Counted from the stretch's first letter, positions 38,811 to 50,798 are shown. The stretch: DNA of 64,000 nt from DATJPR01 sp963752915 (GCA_963752915.1 CAVVZZ010000013.1:682001-746000), one strand, 5' to 3'. Notes: generated by a model from the sequence alone, not told the origin. Program-made: numbers and translations.

Positions 38811-41661
38811 TTATTCGGGTTGGAGGGAGTCGGCATGTTCCGGGAACAGTTCGAACTCCATATAGCGTTTCGGGTTGAGATAGGTCTTCGCCGCCTCCTG
38901 CACCATGGGAGGAGAGAGCGTTTTAATCAATGAACTGTATGTAAGAATTTGACCCGGGTCGATGCCATTCTCGAGACAGAATTGAAGGGCGTTGAGCCAG
39001 AAGCCATTCCGTTTGAGGCTTACTTCGCGCTCGCGCAGGCTCATCTCCCGGACTTTCTCGATTGTCGAGGAGTCTGGCGGGAATTGCTGCAGCGAATCGA
39101 CCGTGTTGAATGTTGTGCGTGTCAGTTCATTCACACGATCGGGGGAGCAGCCGAAGGCAATCGTGAATTGATAACGCTGTTCGGGGAAGTGGATCGGAGC
39201 ACCGCTGACGCGCACCCCATACGTCCCCCCTTTATCCTCGCGAAGGATCTCCCGGAGCTTGATCGTCAGGACCTGGTCGAGCGCGTCCAGCGCAAATCGG
39301 TTTTCACGGTTCCAGGTAAATGGTCCGGTGTATACGATGCGGACCTGGCTCTTCGGCTCGATCCCTCGGTGGACCGTTTTCTTCACCACTCCGTCGGGTG
39401 GCCTGATCCCGAGGTCGCGCCAGTTCTCTTGTCTGCCATTCGAGGGAAGCGTTGCGACATATGTCGTCAGCAGGGATTCGATCGACGTAACGGTGAAGTT
39501 CCCGATGAACACGAACGTAAATTCTCCCGCGTTCGAAAATCTGTCGCGATAGATTGCCAGCGACTTCTTCATGTCCAGTTCGTCGAGCATCGACGTCACG
39601 AACGGCCGTCGCCTGAAATTGTGCTGCGATGCGGTCACCTGCATGGTATCGTCGAATGCCGACTCTGGGCGGGCGCTCCTGTTCTCGAGGTAGGCGCGCG
39701 TCCGCGCAAGGAATGACAGAAACGCAGCCGAGTCCGCCCGTGGAGCGGTGAAGTACAAATGGATGAGCTGGAAGAGCGTTGACAGGTCCTTCGGCGACGC
39801 GCTTCCGCCGAGCCCCTGGGAAAGTTCGCCGATGAAGGGTGAGACCTGGGCGATCGTGCCTGCGAGCTTCTTCTCGAGCGCGGTTCGGTCGAATGCGCCG
39901 AGACCGGATTCCTGCAGGAGGCCGCATGCCGTTGCGGCGGCAATGTAGTTGGAATCAGGGACAAGCGAGCTTCCGCCCTTGCTGAATGCACTGAACAGGA
40001 CTTCGTCATTCTTGAAATCTGTCGGTTTAAGATATACCTTCACACCGTTCGACAGGATCAGCTCGGTTACCCCGACATCTTTCCTGTCGATTCTCTTTGT
40101 GACCGTGCCGGGCACGGGGATTGTCTTCAGGAGGGGTTCCGAAGTTACGACATCCTGATAGGGGGAAACATCGGCATGGTCGACGTCATTCAGTATTTGC
40201 GCCAACGCCACGGTATCCGGGATTGTCGCGGCAGATTTCTCGGGAGCACTGATGGTGATGACGCGGTTTTGTTTCTCGATCCATTCGGGGGCGAGAGCGT
40301 TGACCTCCGAAAGGGAGATCTCGGGCAGGAACCGCTTGTAGAGATCGAATTCATAGCTGATTCCGGGAACCGGCTCGCCGGTGAGGAAATGGCGGATCAG
40401 CTCGTCCGTGAGTCCGCCGGATTCGGTCTTGTCCCGTTCGTTGAAGGATGTCTCTATTCCACGGAAAAGATCACGCTTTGTTCGTTCGAGTTCGGTCTGC
40501 GTGAAACCGTATTTCAACACTCGCGCCGTCTCCGTGATGATGGCCTTCAGCCCCCGTGCAATTCCACCGTCTTTTACCGCAGCGCCGAGCGTGAACGCAT
40601 CTTTCGTCCGGACGAGGTTCCCCTTGCCTCCATATGCATACAAGAACGGGGGGTCGGCCTTCCGCGCGAGTTCCTGAAACCGTTCATTGAGCATCTGGTT
40701 GAACAAGGACTCGACGATCGATCGACGATAGTCGGTTGCCAGCGTGTCGGACTCGACAGGCTGCAAGTAATAGACATCGATTGAAGTCATCGTCGCTTCC
40801 CGATCGGTGGCGATGGCGAACAAGGTGGACGTGTGGTCGGGTACAGGATAGAGCCGACGCGGGCGTTCTTCGGCGCGGGCCGGTATCGCGGAGAAGTTCT
40901 TCCGGATCAGCGCTTCGATTTCCGGCTTCTGAAAGTCGCCGACAGCGACAATCGCCATAAGGTCAGGCCGGTACCAATCGGTGTAAAACCGACGGAGGGT
41001 CGGGTGCTCGAAGGTACGAATGATTTCGGGCTTTCCGATCGGGAGACGTTCAGCATATTGCGACCCCTCGAAGAGCACAGGGAATTGCTTGTCCCGCATT
41101 CGCGCTCCTGCGCCCCGGCCGAGGCGCCACTCCTCGAGAATGACTCCCCGCTCCTTGTCAATTTCGGTGTCGTCAAACGAGACCTGATGCGCCCAATCTC
41201 CGAGGATCTCGAAAGCCGTTTTGAGAATCGACGGCGTATCCGTCGGGACCTGGAGCATGTAAACAGTTTCGTCAAAACTTGTGTAGGCATTGAGATCGGG
41301 TCCAAAGCGGACGCCGACGGATTCCAGGTAGTTGACCAGATCATTCTTTGCGAAATGCTTCGTCCCGTTGAACGCCATATGTTCGACGAAGTGGGCGAGA
41401 CCCTGCTGATCGGCATCTTCCAGAATCGAACCGGCTTTCACGACCAGGCGCAACTCCGCCCTCTTTTCCGGTTTGCGATTGGACCGGATGAAGTACGTAA
41501 ACCCGTTTGGGAGGTGACCCACGGTCACGGAGGTGTCGAGGGGAAGCGGAGAGGAAAGGGGGATCGTCGCTGCCGGCTGGGCGAACGCGATGAACGGACG
41601 GGATGCCGAAGAGTGCTGCAAGAAGCACAGCTTGTACAATCGAATGGGATTTCATACGCAT
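38811..41661 (-). CDS. M16-family zinc peptidase, exported (5' end frameshifted)
   Basis: About 940 residues, the two-tandem-unit size of pitrilysin/PqqL-like periplasmic M16 peptidases. The inverted zinc motif HFVEH is at residues 83-87 of the long frame with the third ligand Glu163 (DKERGVILEEW) 76 residues on; the second half (from about 500) lacks the motif, as expected for the inactive half. The signal peptide (MRMKSHSIVQAVLLAALFG from ATG 41661) is in another frame than the rest, so about one base is wrong near 41590. Probably degrades peptides in the periplasm. Confidence 0.88.
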
Positions 41662-41702
41662 GGTCCCTGCGGGATGAATTGCATCGTATCAGGAATCGCG
41701 GG

Positions 41703-44439
41703 TCAGGAGAGCCGGTTGAGATTGTTCGTCAACTTCTCAAGGTTCTGCTCGAACGATGCCTGTTTTTCTCTTTCCTTCTGAACAACTTCCTGAGGCGCGC
41801 GGTTCGTGAAACTCGGGTTTCTGAGTTTGGCAGACACGGCCTTCAGGAGGCCGGAGACCCGTTCAATCTCCCGTTCGATACGGGCTCGTTCGACATCGAG
41901 ATCGATCAGCCCCTCGAGCGGAACGAAGAAATCCTCGCCGTCCACGACGGCACTCGCCGAGTGCTTCGGCGGTTCCCCGACCGGGACAAAGGAAAGTTCC
42001 GACACTCTTGCAAGGCGACGGAGATAGCCTCCGTAACGAGTGAACATTTCCCGGGGATGGGCCGGGCTGGTGCGAGTGACCAGCGTAATCTCCCTGGACG
42101 GCGGAATGCCCATTTCACTGCGAATTTGCCGCACAGCTTCGATTGCCCGCTGGAAAAAGTCCATCTCCAGTTCAACCGCCGGATCGATGAGCGTTTTGTC
42201 GGCGTGCGATCTGTGGGGATCGCATGATGGAAGCGCCCTCGTCTCTTTGCCGTAAGTTCTGCCAGAGTTCTTCCGTCACGAACGGCATCAGCGGATGCAG
42301 GAGACGAAGTAGAAGCATCGAAGATGTCCAGTGCCCGCGTCATGACCGAGCGTTTTACCTCTGCAGGTTCGTCGCCATAGAACCGCGACTTGGCCATCTC
42401 CACATACCAGTCACAGAAGTCGTGCCAGATGAATCGATAGATCGCCTTCGAGACCTTGTTGATTTCGTAGACTTCAAGGGCCTGCTCGACCTCCAAAATC
42501 GTCGAATGGAGTCGCGAGAGGATCCATCGGTCCGCGAGATCCTGATGGTCGACGGTTGAATTCTCCGGACTTTCCAGGTCGCCGAGCTCCGCCCGGTTCA
42601 TGAGGAGAAACCGGCCCGCGTTCCAGAGCTTGTTAGCGAAATTTCTTCCGATCTCATTCTTCTCTTTGGAATAGAGAATATCCTGGCCCAGCGGAGCCAG
42701 GAAAAGAATGGTGAACCGAACCGCGTCGGCGCCGTATTCTTCAATGAGCTGCAGCGGTTCGGGGGAGTTGCCGAGCGACTTCGACATCTTCCGTCCCTTC
42801 TCGTCCCGGACAAGCGAAGTGAAGTAGACGTCGTGGAACGGGAATGTTTGCTTTGAGCGCTTTGCTTCCGGTGAACCGCGGGCCGAAATGCAGCCCCGCC
42901 ATGATCATGCGTGCAACCCAGAAGAAAATGATGTCCGGCGCCGTGACCAGCAGATCGGTGGGGTAGAAGTACCGCAGATCTTCCGACTTCCCCGTCCTGG
43001 CTTCCAGGGGCCAATCGTGCACGGAGAACGGCCAGAGCCAGGAGGAGAACCACGTATCGAGGACGTCGTCGTCCTGTCGCAGCACACTCCCGCCGCAATT
43101 GGGGCAGCGATCAGGCGTCGTGCGGCTGACAATGGGTTTTGCGCAGTTCTCAGTTCTGCCCTCCGTTGCTTCACAATACCATACGGGAATGCGGTGCCCC
43201 CACCAGAATTGTCGCGAGATGCACCAGTCGCGGATATTCGTCATCCAGTTGGTATAGACCTTCGTCCAGCGTTCGGGAAAGAAACGAACGGTGCCGTCCT
43301 GAACGACGCGCAAGCGCCGGTTCTGCAAGCGGCTGCATTTTCACAAACCACTGATCGGAGAGAAACGGCTCGATGACGGTGTCGCACCGGTAACATTTCC
43401 CGATCGTGTTGGTGTATGGATCAACCTTCGCGAGGAATCCGCCGGATTCAAGGTCTGCGACCACGCGTTTACGCGCTTCGTAGCGGTCGAGATTGCGGTA
43501 CGGTTCCGGGACGGCATCGGTCGTCCTGGCCGAGACATCGAAGATCGTGATCTGAGGAAGACTATGACGTTGACCGATCCAGTAGTCGTTCGGGTCGTGG
43601 GAAGGAGTGACCTTCACAGCTCCGGTCCCGAAACTTGCGTCGACAAAATCATCTGCGATGATGGGAATGACGCGACCGGTGAGAGGGAGCTCCGCCATTT
43701 TCCCGTGGAGATGAGCGTATCGTTCATCTTTGGGGTTGACGGCGACTGCGGTGTCGCCAAGCATCGTCTCGGGACGCGTCGTCGCGACCGTCAGTGATTC
43801 GTTCGTCCCATGAATCGGGTAGCGGATATACCAGAGTTTTCCCTGCTGTTCCGAATAATTCACTTCGTCGTCGCTGATCGCCGTGTGATCTTTGGGACAC
43901 CAGTTGACGATATATTTTCCACGGTAAACGAGCCCCTCCTCGTAGAGGCTGACGAAGACCTCCCGGACAGCATTCGAGAGGGTTTCGTCCATGGTGAATT
44001 TCTCCCTCTCCCAGTCGCATGACGAGCCAAGGGTACGGAGTTGTTTGATGATCACATCGCCGTACTGTTTTTTCCATTCCCACACGCGTTCGACAAACTT
44101 CTCCCGCCCAAGATCGTGGCGCGTCTTCCCCTCTTTTCCCAGCGATCGTTCGACGACATTCTGTGTGGCAATCCCGGCGTGATCCGTCCCCGGAATCCAG
44201 CACGCTTCGAACCCTGTCATCCGCTTGTACCGGACAAACGCATCCTGAAGAGTGTTGTTCAGGATATGCCCCATATGGAGGACGCCGGTAACATTGGGAG
44301 GCGGAATGACGACGGCGTAGGCGGGTTTCGCGGGGTTGACGCGCGCGTGAAAAAGGCCGTTCCGTTCCCAGTAGGAATACCATTTCTTCTCAACTTCCGA
44401 CGGCTCGTATGTTTTTGCCAGTGCAACAGGATCGCTCAC
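41703..44439 (-). CDS. valS: Valine-tRNA ligase, interrupted by about four frameshifts
   Basis: Class Ia synthetase charging tRNA-Val. The HIGH-type motif is HMGH (residues 55-58, in VTGVLHMGHILNNTLQ) and KMSKS is in GRKMSKSLGN near 42775. The editing domain (VATTRPETMLGDTAVAVNP) and the C-terminal coiled coil (EREIERVSGLLKAVSAKLRN) are present. The frame changes near 43345, 42855, 42310 and 42200, but protein homology continues through each, so the pieces make one complete gene. valS is essential; consensus errors are more likely than a real pseudogene. Confidence 0.9.
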
Positions 44440-44525
44440 AGGGGAACTCCATGATGGGTTTGTAGGACGCGCCGTCTACGGGACCGACCGGTTGGCCCGG
44501 AGCATCTCCCAGACTGTGTGTCGAA

Positions 44526-46335
44526 TCAACGCACCGTGAAATGATATTCTACCGTGCGGGAATTTCCTGCCCGGTCGCTGCAACGTATCACGATACGGTG
44601 GGAACCACGTTCAAGCGGGACGCTGGATTGGTACTGTACACGACGGTGCTCGCCGTCGATGTAGGGGATGACAGGCGTGCTATCAATGTACAGCTTCACG
44701 CTCTCATATTCAACGCCGGAGAGGTTGTCGCGAATGCGAAATCCGATCGCGACCAGCCCATGATTGATCACGCGTACCGATAACCGGCTGACGTCGGGGG
44801 GGATCACATCGGAACGAACGCTCAACGTACCCAGGGTCTGAATGATCCGGCCTTGAAGCACGCCGTGATCATCGGGAGAGCGCTTTGACAGGAATCGGAG
44901 GGCTGCGCGATTCCGGAAAAAAAGGTCGGCATGGGCATTCGTCGAGTCCGTTTTCAGGCTTACCCGCAGCCCATCGCGGAGAATGAAGGAAGAGGGGGTG
45001 AACGCATACGCCGGACCATCGTCAGTGTCAGTTCTCCTGACCGTGAGATAGAGCGGGGAAAACACAGACCCGGAATCGTATTGCACCGTCAGACGGCCCT
45101 CATCGAACGTATATGAGCCGGAAGCCCCGGGGAGAATGGGAAAGCCGTCAGGCGTATTCGTCGACGAGAACGGTGATCCATCTCCTCTGCCTTCGGACAC
45201 GATCATGGTGCCTTCAAGCTCTGCTTGGTTCCCGGCAATGTCGGCGGTGATAATCTTCAGGCGATGCGGTCCGTGCGAGAGGAGTCCCGGTCCAACAAGC
45301 CCATGTCCCGGTTGGCTTGAATGATAGAAGGGGAGTGCGCCTGGAATCTCCTCATAGAGTTTCTCAAATCTTCCAATCCTGCGGTCCACGAGCGGCCACG
45401 CATAGGCCGCGCCTATCAGCTGCGCGTACTCGAGCGGAGCGCGATCGTGAATGCAGTCCATCCAGAGCACGCTGTCTACGAACAACTGAATGCGATACAC
45501 GGAGCGTTGGAACCGGGTGTCGTCCGTCTGATCCCGCGTGTCGATCGCAATGCCCGCTCGTCCTGCGACGATCAGAGGCTGGCGCAGCCGGTATTTCCCG
45601 GGTCCCACGTGTCGTAGGGTATAGATGCGTGCGCCGCGATCAGAGAGCTCTTCGGGATGTCCCTCGACGGGGATAACTGCCACTTTGAACATCGTTGGGC
45701 GAATGTTGTCCGGTGCCCGAAGGTTTGGACACAGCTGTGGATTGATCGGCTCCTGATGCGGGTCGCGTATCTCAACATGGAGATGAGGGGATCCAATCCC
45801 CGTGTCGCCGGTGTACGCGATGACCTCTCCTTTCTTCACTGGAAACTCGTTCTCCCCGAATTCAAGTGCCACAGGGTACTGGCCGAGCCGGGCCTGTTCG
45901 TCTTCAACGCGTTTTTCGAGATTCGCAGCGAAACGACTCAGGTGCGCGTACGCTGTTGTATAACCGTCAACGTGCTGGACATAGACGATCTTCCCGTAGC
46001 CGTTCGGGTAGACGCGAATGCGCTTGACGAAGCCATCCCGCATGGCAAACACCTTGTAGCCGGTGATGTCCCCGGTGCTGATGTCGATACCCGCGTGGAA
46101 ATGCATCGGCCGGTATTCGGCGAATACGGAAGTGACGATCCTTCCGGCGTCGGTCGGCCAGATATAGTCACTGAGGTCGGTGGATGGGACGACTGGGATC
46201 GGAGGCGAGGGTTGGAAGGGGTCCGGTGACAAACAGGAGTGCGCATGCGAGTTGAAGGAGGAAACTGCCTCTGACAGGAAGAAAGAGGGCCGAAATCCAT
46301 TTTGAGATATACTTTGCCGTTTTCCTAAACGCCAT
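44526..46335 (-). CDS. M23-family metallopeptidase, exported (5' end frameshifted)
   Basis: About 600 residues. LytM domain with HFHAGIDIS (His84 and Asp88 of the long frame) and SPHLHVEIRD (His188, His190), the complete zinc-ligand set, so it should cut peptidoglycan cross-links. The long C-terminal part is beta-rich (several Ig-like or cell-wall-binding domains; RIVIRCSDRAGNSRTVEYHF at the end). The signal peptide from ATG 46335 (SALFLPVRGSFLLQLACALL) is out of frame with the rest, one base being lost near 46200. Confidence 0.85.
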
Positions 46336-46377
46336 CTGTCGAACACTCTTCACGGCTGAGGGATTTCGGTCAAATCT

Positions 46378-47193
46378 CTACGCGCCGAACCGTTCCATGA
46401 CCGTCGGCTGGAGGGTCTCCTGCTGGACAGCGTGCTGCCGGGCAATGATCTCTCTCGCGAGCGTCCTGTACGAGGTGGAACCCCGCGAAGCCGAATTGTA
46501 GAGCAACGCCGGCTTTCCGTAGAAGCTTGCCTCGCTCAGGGTATCGCTTCGAGGGATCATTGTGGAGAGAATATGGCGTCGATAACGGGAGGTGAGTTCG
46601 CGGAGCGTAATCTCGGTGACCCGCGTATTCGGTTCGTGCATCGTGATCACGATCCCCTCGACAGCAATCGGCCGGCTGGTATTCTCACGCATCCAGTCGA
46701 GATAGGTGAACAGCTTATCGATGGCATCAAGACTGAAATGGCCCGGTCGGATAGGGATCAACACGGAGTCCGCTGCCGCGAGGGCCGCGGTCGAAAGACC
46801 ACGGAGCGTAGGGGGACAATCAATGAGAATGTAGTCGTAGCGATCGACCACACCGTGCATCATGCTTCGAAGAATCGTGCGGTTGTCTGCGAGCTTCGCC
46901 AGGCGCTCTTCATTCTGAAGGTTTCGAACATTGCACGGGACGAAGTCGAGTCCTGCGAGTTCCGTATGATGAATGGCAGCCGGGAACGCCGCCATGAAAT
47001 TCAAGACATCAAACAAGCCTGTGGAGATCGTGCTCGGCGTGAAGCCGAGCGCCACACCGGAAGAGCCGATGGGGTCGATGTCGACGAGGAGCGTCCGTGC
47101 TCCTTCTGCGGCAAAGCTTGCTGCGAGATTGACGGCAGTGGTGGTTTTCCCAACACCGCCTTTGGGGAGGGCTACCGCGATAGTACGAGCCAT
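46378..47193 (-). CDS. ParA/MinD-type ATPase
   Basis: 271 residues. Deviant Walker A KGGVGKTTTAVNLAASFA (residues 11-28), Walker A' LLVDIDPIGSSG and Walker B DYILIDCPPTLRGLS, the ParA/Soj arrangement. No ParB gene or parS-like cluster is adjacent, so it may be the chromosomal ParA with ParB elsewhere or an orphan positioning ATPase. Confidence 0.92.
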   Translation of the reverse strand: MARTIAVALPKGGVGKTTTAVNLAASFAAEGARTLLVDIDPIGSSGVALGFTPSTISTGLFDVLNFMAAFPAAIHHTELAGLDFVPCNVRNLQNEERLAKLADNRTILRSMMHGVVDRYDYILIDCPPTLRGLSTAALAAADSVLIPIRPGHFSLDAIDKLFTYLDWMRENTSRPIAVEGIVITMHEPNTRVTEITLRELTSRYRRHILSTMIPRSDTLSEASFYGKPALLYNSASRGSTSYRTLAREIIARQHAVQQETLQPTVMERFGA

Positions 47194-47298
47194 AGTGAGT
47201 AATATCGAAAGACTTCAGTCCACAACTGGTGCCTGAGGGAGGCGCCGCCCATTCATCGCATTCTTACATCCGCTTGGCGCATCGGGTCACACACAGCA

Positions 47299-47964
47299 TC
47301 ATTGCTCGGCGTCGACATCCACATCCAATGAAACGACTGATTCCAATTCCGCGTGAAGGCGATCTCCCGGATGAACCTCGCCCACGCCTTCCGGCGTGCC
47401 GGTGAACACCAGGTCGCCGGCCTCCAACGTGAACACCGTTGAGAGAAACTCCACAATTCTTTCGACCGAAAAAATCATCGAACCGGTATTGCAGCGTTGA
47501 CGAACCGTTCCATTGACGGCGAGTGACATGTCAAGATTCTGCGGGTCGGAGATTGATTCCCGCGGACAAAATTCCGAGACGGGTGCAGAAGTATCGAATC
47601 CTTTTGCGATCGCCCAGGGAAGACCTTTTCGTTTTGCTTCGCTCTGAACGTCACGCAACGTCATGTCCAAGCCTACCGCGTACCCCGAGACGTGTTCCAT
47701 GACACGCTCGCGGGGAATGTGCCTTCCATCTTTTCCGATCATCACCACGAGCTCCACTTCATGGTGCAACTCGTGTGAAAACTTCGGTAGAATGATTGTA
47801 GAACCAGAGGACAGGAGGGCTGTAGACGGCTTGAGAAACACGACCGGCGATTCGGGGATTTCCGCTTTCATCTCTTCTGCATGCGCCCGGTAGTTTCTCC
47901 CCAGGCACATGATTTTACCAACCCGTATCGGCGAACGGTGATCCTTGAGTCTGACCGTCGTCAT
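47299..47964 (-). CDS. Fumarylacetoacetate hydrolase (FAH)-family protein
   Basis: 221 residues. The FAHD1-like core is complete: IMCLGRNYRAHAEEMK, HHEVELVVMIGKDGRHI, GYAVGLDMTLRDVQ, NGTVRQRCNTGSMIFSV and DLVFTGTPEGVG; the HHEVELVVMIG and GLDMTLRD parts carry the metal-binding acids. Family members hydrolyse acylpyruvates or decarboxylate oxaloacetate; which one cannot be told. Confidence 0.92.
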   Translation of the reverse strand: MTTVRLKDHRSPIRVGKIMCLGRNYRAHAEEMKAEIPESPVVFLKPSTALLSSGSTIILPKFSHELHHEVELVVMIGKDGRHIPRERVMEHVSGYAVGLDMTLRDVQSEAKRKGLPWAIAKGFDTSAPVSEFCPRESISDPQNLDMSLAVNGTVRQRCNTGSMIFSVERIVEFLSTVFTLEAGDLVFTGTPEGVGEVHPGDRLHAELESVVSLDVDVDAEQ

Positions 47965-48202
47965 AGAACAATCGGTTTCAATATAGTCTGCCCTTCAATA
48001 TCATGCAAGTCCTGATTGGCCAAACGCATAATATTGGGCAGTATCAATAGTGCAAGAGCCGTGCCGAAGATAAGCGAGGTATTTCTGCGAGTTGCCGGGC
48101 TAGCGTCTGTATTTTCTTCCGCCGTTTGTAGGAACACCAATCATTGCTAACCGTTCCTCATCTTGCAATTCCCTGCATTTGTCCATATTTTCTCAGGTCA
48201 AA

Positions 48203-49213
48203 ATGAGAGGCCAGCTCGTGCCCATCACATACACAGAGGCGGGGGTCGATATTGAGGAGGGAGAAAGGTTTGTCAGGGAAATCAAGAAAAATGTCCGTTC
48301 TACATTTGTCCCCCAGGTTATTGGCGATATCGGGGCTTTTGGAGGGTTTTTTGACGCCCGTTTTGGTTCAATGCGACATCCCGTTCTCGTGTCAAGTATT
48401 GATGGAGTCGGTACAAAACTCAAAGTCGCAGCGCTGATGGATCGATATGACACCATCGGTCAGGATTTGGTCAACCATTGTGTCAACGACATCCTCGTTT
48501 GTGGGGCTCGGCCTCTCTACTTCCTGGACTACTTTGCCACGGCCAAGCTGCGCGTCGAAATCGCCGCCTCCGTGATCAAAGGGATGGCGCAGGCGTGTAG
48601 AGAAAACGGATGCGCCTTGATCGGCGGAGAGACCGCAGAGATGCCGGGGATATACCATGACAACGACTTTGATCTGGCAGGAACAATCGTTGGCGTCGTC
48701 GAAAAATCTGAGATTGTCAGCGGAAAACGGATTCGCAAGGGGGACGTTCTCGTGGGCTTGCTCTCAACCGGTCTTCACACCAACGGGTATTCGCTGGCGA
48801 GGGCCATCCTGCTGAAAGATCTGACAGTCAAGACATACGTTGATGAGCTGCAGCAAACTGTCGGGCAGGCGCTGCTGAGTGTTCACCGATCATACCTTCC
48901 CGTCATCGGTCCGTTGCTCCGCCGCATTCCAATCCATGGTCTGTCACACATCACCGGTGGCGGAATCATTGGGAATACGAAGAGAGTCCTCCCACGCGGC
49001 CGATCACTGAAGATCGACTGGGAAGCCTGGGCTCGTCCTTCGATTTTCCGTCTCATTCAGCGTCTCGGAGATGTGCCGGAGGACGACATGAGAAGGGCAT
49101 TCAACCTGGGGATCGGTCTCATTGTGATCGTAGGGAAAGAACACGTGGACAAGCTTCTTCGGAGCCTCAAACGAAAAGGAGAGGAGATCGTCCTCGTCGG
49201 AGAGGTGGCGTAA
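48203..49213 (+). CDS. purM: Phosphoribosylformylglycinamidine cyclo-ligase (AIR synthetase)
   Basis: 336 residues from ATG 48203 (a TTG at 48179 is in frame but unlikely). Fifth step of purine synthesis: ATP-dependent closure of FGAM to AIR in the cytoplasm. Signature TYTEAGVDIEEGERFV, SSIDGVGTKLKVAALM, NDILVCGARPLYFLDYFATA, LIGGETAEMPGIY and LSTGLHTNGYSLAR are all present. Not in a purine operon here; the 240 bp upstream hold no clear promoter. Confidence 0.96.
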   Translation: MRGQLVPITYTEAGVDIEEGERFVREIKKNVRSTFVPQVIGDIGAFGGFFDARFGSMRHPVLVSSIDGVGTKLKVAALMDRYDTIGQDLVNHCVNDILVCGARPLYFLDYFATAKLRVEIAASVIKGMAQACRENGCALIGGETAEMPGIYHDNDFDLAGTIVGVVEKSEIVSGKRIRKGDVLVGLLSTGLHTNGYSLARAILLKDLTVKTYVDELQQTVGQALLSVHRSYLPVIGPLLRRIPIHGLSHITGGGIIGNTKRVLPRGRSLKIDWEAWARPSIFRLIQRLGDVPEDDMRRAFNLGIGLIVIVGKEHVDKLLRSLKRKGEEIVLVGEVA

Positions 49214-49252
49214 GCCCGCCCGAAGTAACATGTGTTCGGTGTCAAGAAGCGC

Positions 49253-49570
49253 TTAGTGGATCGTTGTATCCCGCATCGCGGTTGTTACATCGTCCATCAC
49301 GGCTTTCCATTCGGAGGGAGTCTCGTTGATACGACGAGCGGTCGCGATCATTTCCTCCCTGGTGACGCCCGCTGCAAGAAGGAGGGAATCTGCGGTTCGT
49401 CGGGCCGCGGTTGTGTCATACCCCGGGGAGTGGACGCTGACGGCCTTTTTCGTCAGTGCAGCGTAGATGTGAGCGAATTGTTGATCGCTCAGCGTCTTTT
49501 CGTTTTGCCGGGGAGAACAGGATGCGGCGAGCAGCAGGAAGAGGATTGGTACGATTCGGCAACCATTCAT
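49253..49570 (-). CDS. Small lipoprotein of unknown function (DUF4296-like)
   Basis: 105 residues. MNGCRIVPILFLLLAASC is a lipoprotein signal with lipobox LAASC at Cys18. The rest is a short helical protein (DQQFAHIYAALTKKAVSVHS, ARRTADSLLLAAGVTREEMI), like small DUF4296-type lipoproteins of Bacteroidota. The family call is tentative. Confidence 0.65.
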   Translation of the reverse strand: MNGCRIVPILFLLLAASCSPRQNEKTLSDQQFAHIYAALTKKAVSVHSPGYDTTAARRTADSLLLAAGVTREEMIATARRINETPSEWKAVMDDVTTAMRDTTIH

Positions 49571-49690
49571 GCGGACAATGATAGCGCTATCCCATCAGGA
49601 ATGCAATTCTTGACATTCTGACGAATCATCCCTATATTAATAAACTTTCTTCACTAACCACCTCATTTTCTTTCACTTAGACGAATTCTC

Positions 49691-50254
49691 ATGCCTTCGA
49701 CCTCTGATTTCAGGCCGGGACTGGTTATTAAGTACAACAACGAACTCTGGACGGTTGTCGAGTTCCAACATGTGAACCCTGGCAATTGGCGAGCGTTCGT
49801 GAGGACGAAGCTTAAGAACATCGTCAGCGGGAAGGTAATCGAGAACCGGTTCCGGGCGGGAGAGGCGATTGAGATCGTCAAGATCGAAAGAAAAGAGTAT
49901 CAGTTTCTCTATCGGGACGGCACGGGTTACGTCTTCATGGACAAAGAGAACTATGAGCAGTTGTCCGCTCCCGAAGAACAGGTTGGTGGAGGGGCGAAAT
50001 TTCTGAAAGACGGCGAAGGTGTGGACATCCTTTTCAACGGAACGGAAATTACCGGCATCGAGCTTCCCATTACGGTCGATCTTCAGGTGAAAGAGACCGT
50101 CCCCGGAGTCCGGGGCGATAGCGCAAACTCAGGGACGAAGCCCGCGACAGTGGAGACAGGGGCGACGGTCAACGTTCCACTTTTCATTAATGAGGGTGAT
50201 CTCATCCGGATTGACACCCGTAGCGGAGACTATATCGAACGGGTCAAAGCCTAG
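49691..50254 (+). CDS. efp: Elongation factor P
   Basis: 187 residues, three-domain EF-P: KOW-like domain I (DFRPGLVIKYNNELWTVVEF), domain II (YQFLYRDGTGYVFMDKENYE) and domain III (VNVPLFINEGDLIRIDTRSG). It relieves ribosome stalling at polyproline. The tip loop reads PGNWRAF, with Asn32 where E. coli has the modified Lys34, so the EpmAB lysine modification does not apply; Arg34 follows. First gene of efp-accB-accC-gcvH. Confidence 0.96.
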   Translation: MPSTSDFRPGLVIKYNNELWTVVEFQHVNPGNWRAFVRTKLKNIVSGKVIENRFRAGEAIEIVKIERKEYQFLYRDGTGYVFMDKENYEQLSAPEEQVGGGAKFLKDGEGVDILFNGTEITGIELPITVDLQVKETVPGVRGDSANSGTKPATVETGATVNVPLFINEGDLIRIDTRSGDYIERVKA

Positions 50255-50271
50255 GTTCACAGGGAGACCAC

Positions 50272-50772
50272 ATGGACCTTATCTACGTCAAGAAGTTGAT
50301 CAAGCTGCTTTCGGAGAGCGCTGTCGATGAGATTGAGATAGAGGAAGAGGGGAAGAAGATCCGCGTTGTCAAACATAGCGGTGCCGTTGTATCCGGCGCT
50401 CCGATGTACGGTCAGGTTCCGATGCTGGTCCAGCCGTCGAACGGACCCGCAGTGTACCCCACGCTCTCGGCGCTGCCCGCCACCCCATCTGCCGTACCTC
50501 CCGTTGCTCCCGCCACGCCCGACACGTCAAAATACCGCGAAATCAAATCCCCGATCGTAGGGACGTTCTATCGATCGCCCGCCCCAGATGCCGCTCCCTT
50601 CATTCAGATCGGCACGGCCGTCGCGCCGGGGACAGTCCTCTGCATTATCGAGGCGATGAAGTTGATGAATGAGATCGAAAGCGACGTGACAGGCAAGATC
50701 GTCAAAATCATGGTCGAGAACGGTCAACCGGTCGAATACGATCAAGTCCTCTTTCTCGTCGAAGCGGCCTGA
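50272..50772 (+). CDS. accB: Biotin carboxyl carrier protein of acetyl-CoA carboxylase
   Basis: 166 residues. N-terminal dimerisation part (VKKLIKLLSESAVDEIEIEE), a Pro/Ala-rich linker (about 48-85) and the biotinyl domain with the attachment motif EAMKLM (Lys about 129). It carries CO2 from AccC to the carboxyltransferase in fatty-acid synthesis. 17 bp after efp. Confidence 0.96.
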   Translation: MDLIYVKKLIKLLSESAVDEIEIEEEGKKIRVVKHSGAVVSGAPMYGQVPMLVQPSNGPAVYPTLSALPATPSAVPPVAPATPDTSKYREIKSPIVGTFYRSPAPDAAPFIQIGTAVAPGTVLCIIEAMKLMNEIESDVTGKIVKIMVENGQPVEYDQVLFLVEAA

Positions 50773-50798
50773 CGCTTCGACAACTCCGGAGTCCCTGC

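Noticed and set aside
40833..42227. 464-codon plus-strand frame
   Set aside because: Antisense to the M16 peptidase and valS; Arg/Glu-rich shadow of GC-rich coding sequence.
41703..44439. valS as a true pseudogene
   Set aside because: All motifs are present and homology continues across each frameshift; the gene is essential and neighbours show similar single-base shifts.
49691..50254. EF-P without tip lysine as a novelty
   Set aside because: GN-x-R-AF tips occur in Bacteroidota/Chlorobiota EF-P, so it is only a taxonomic hint.
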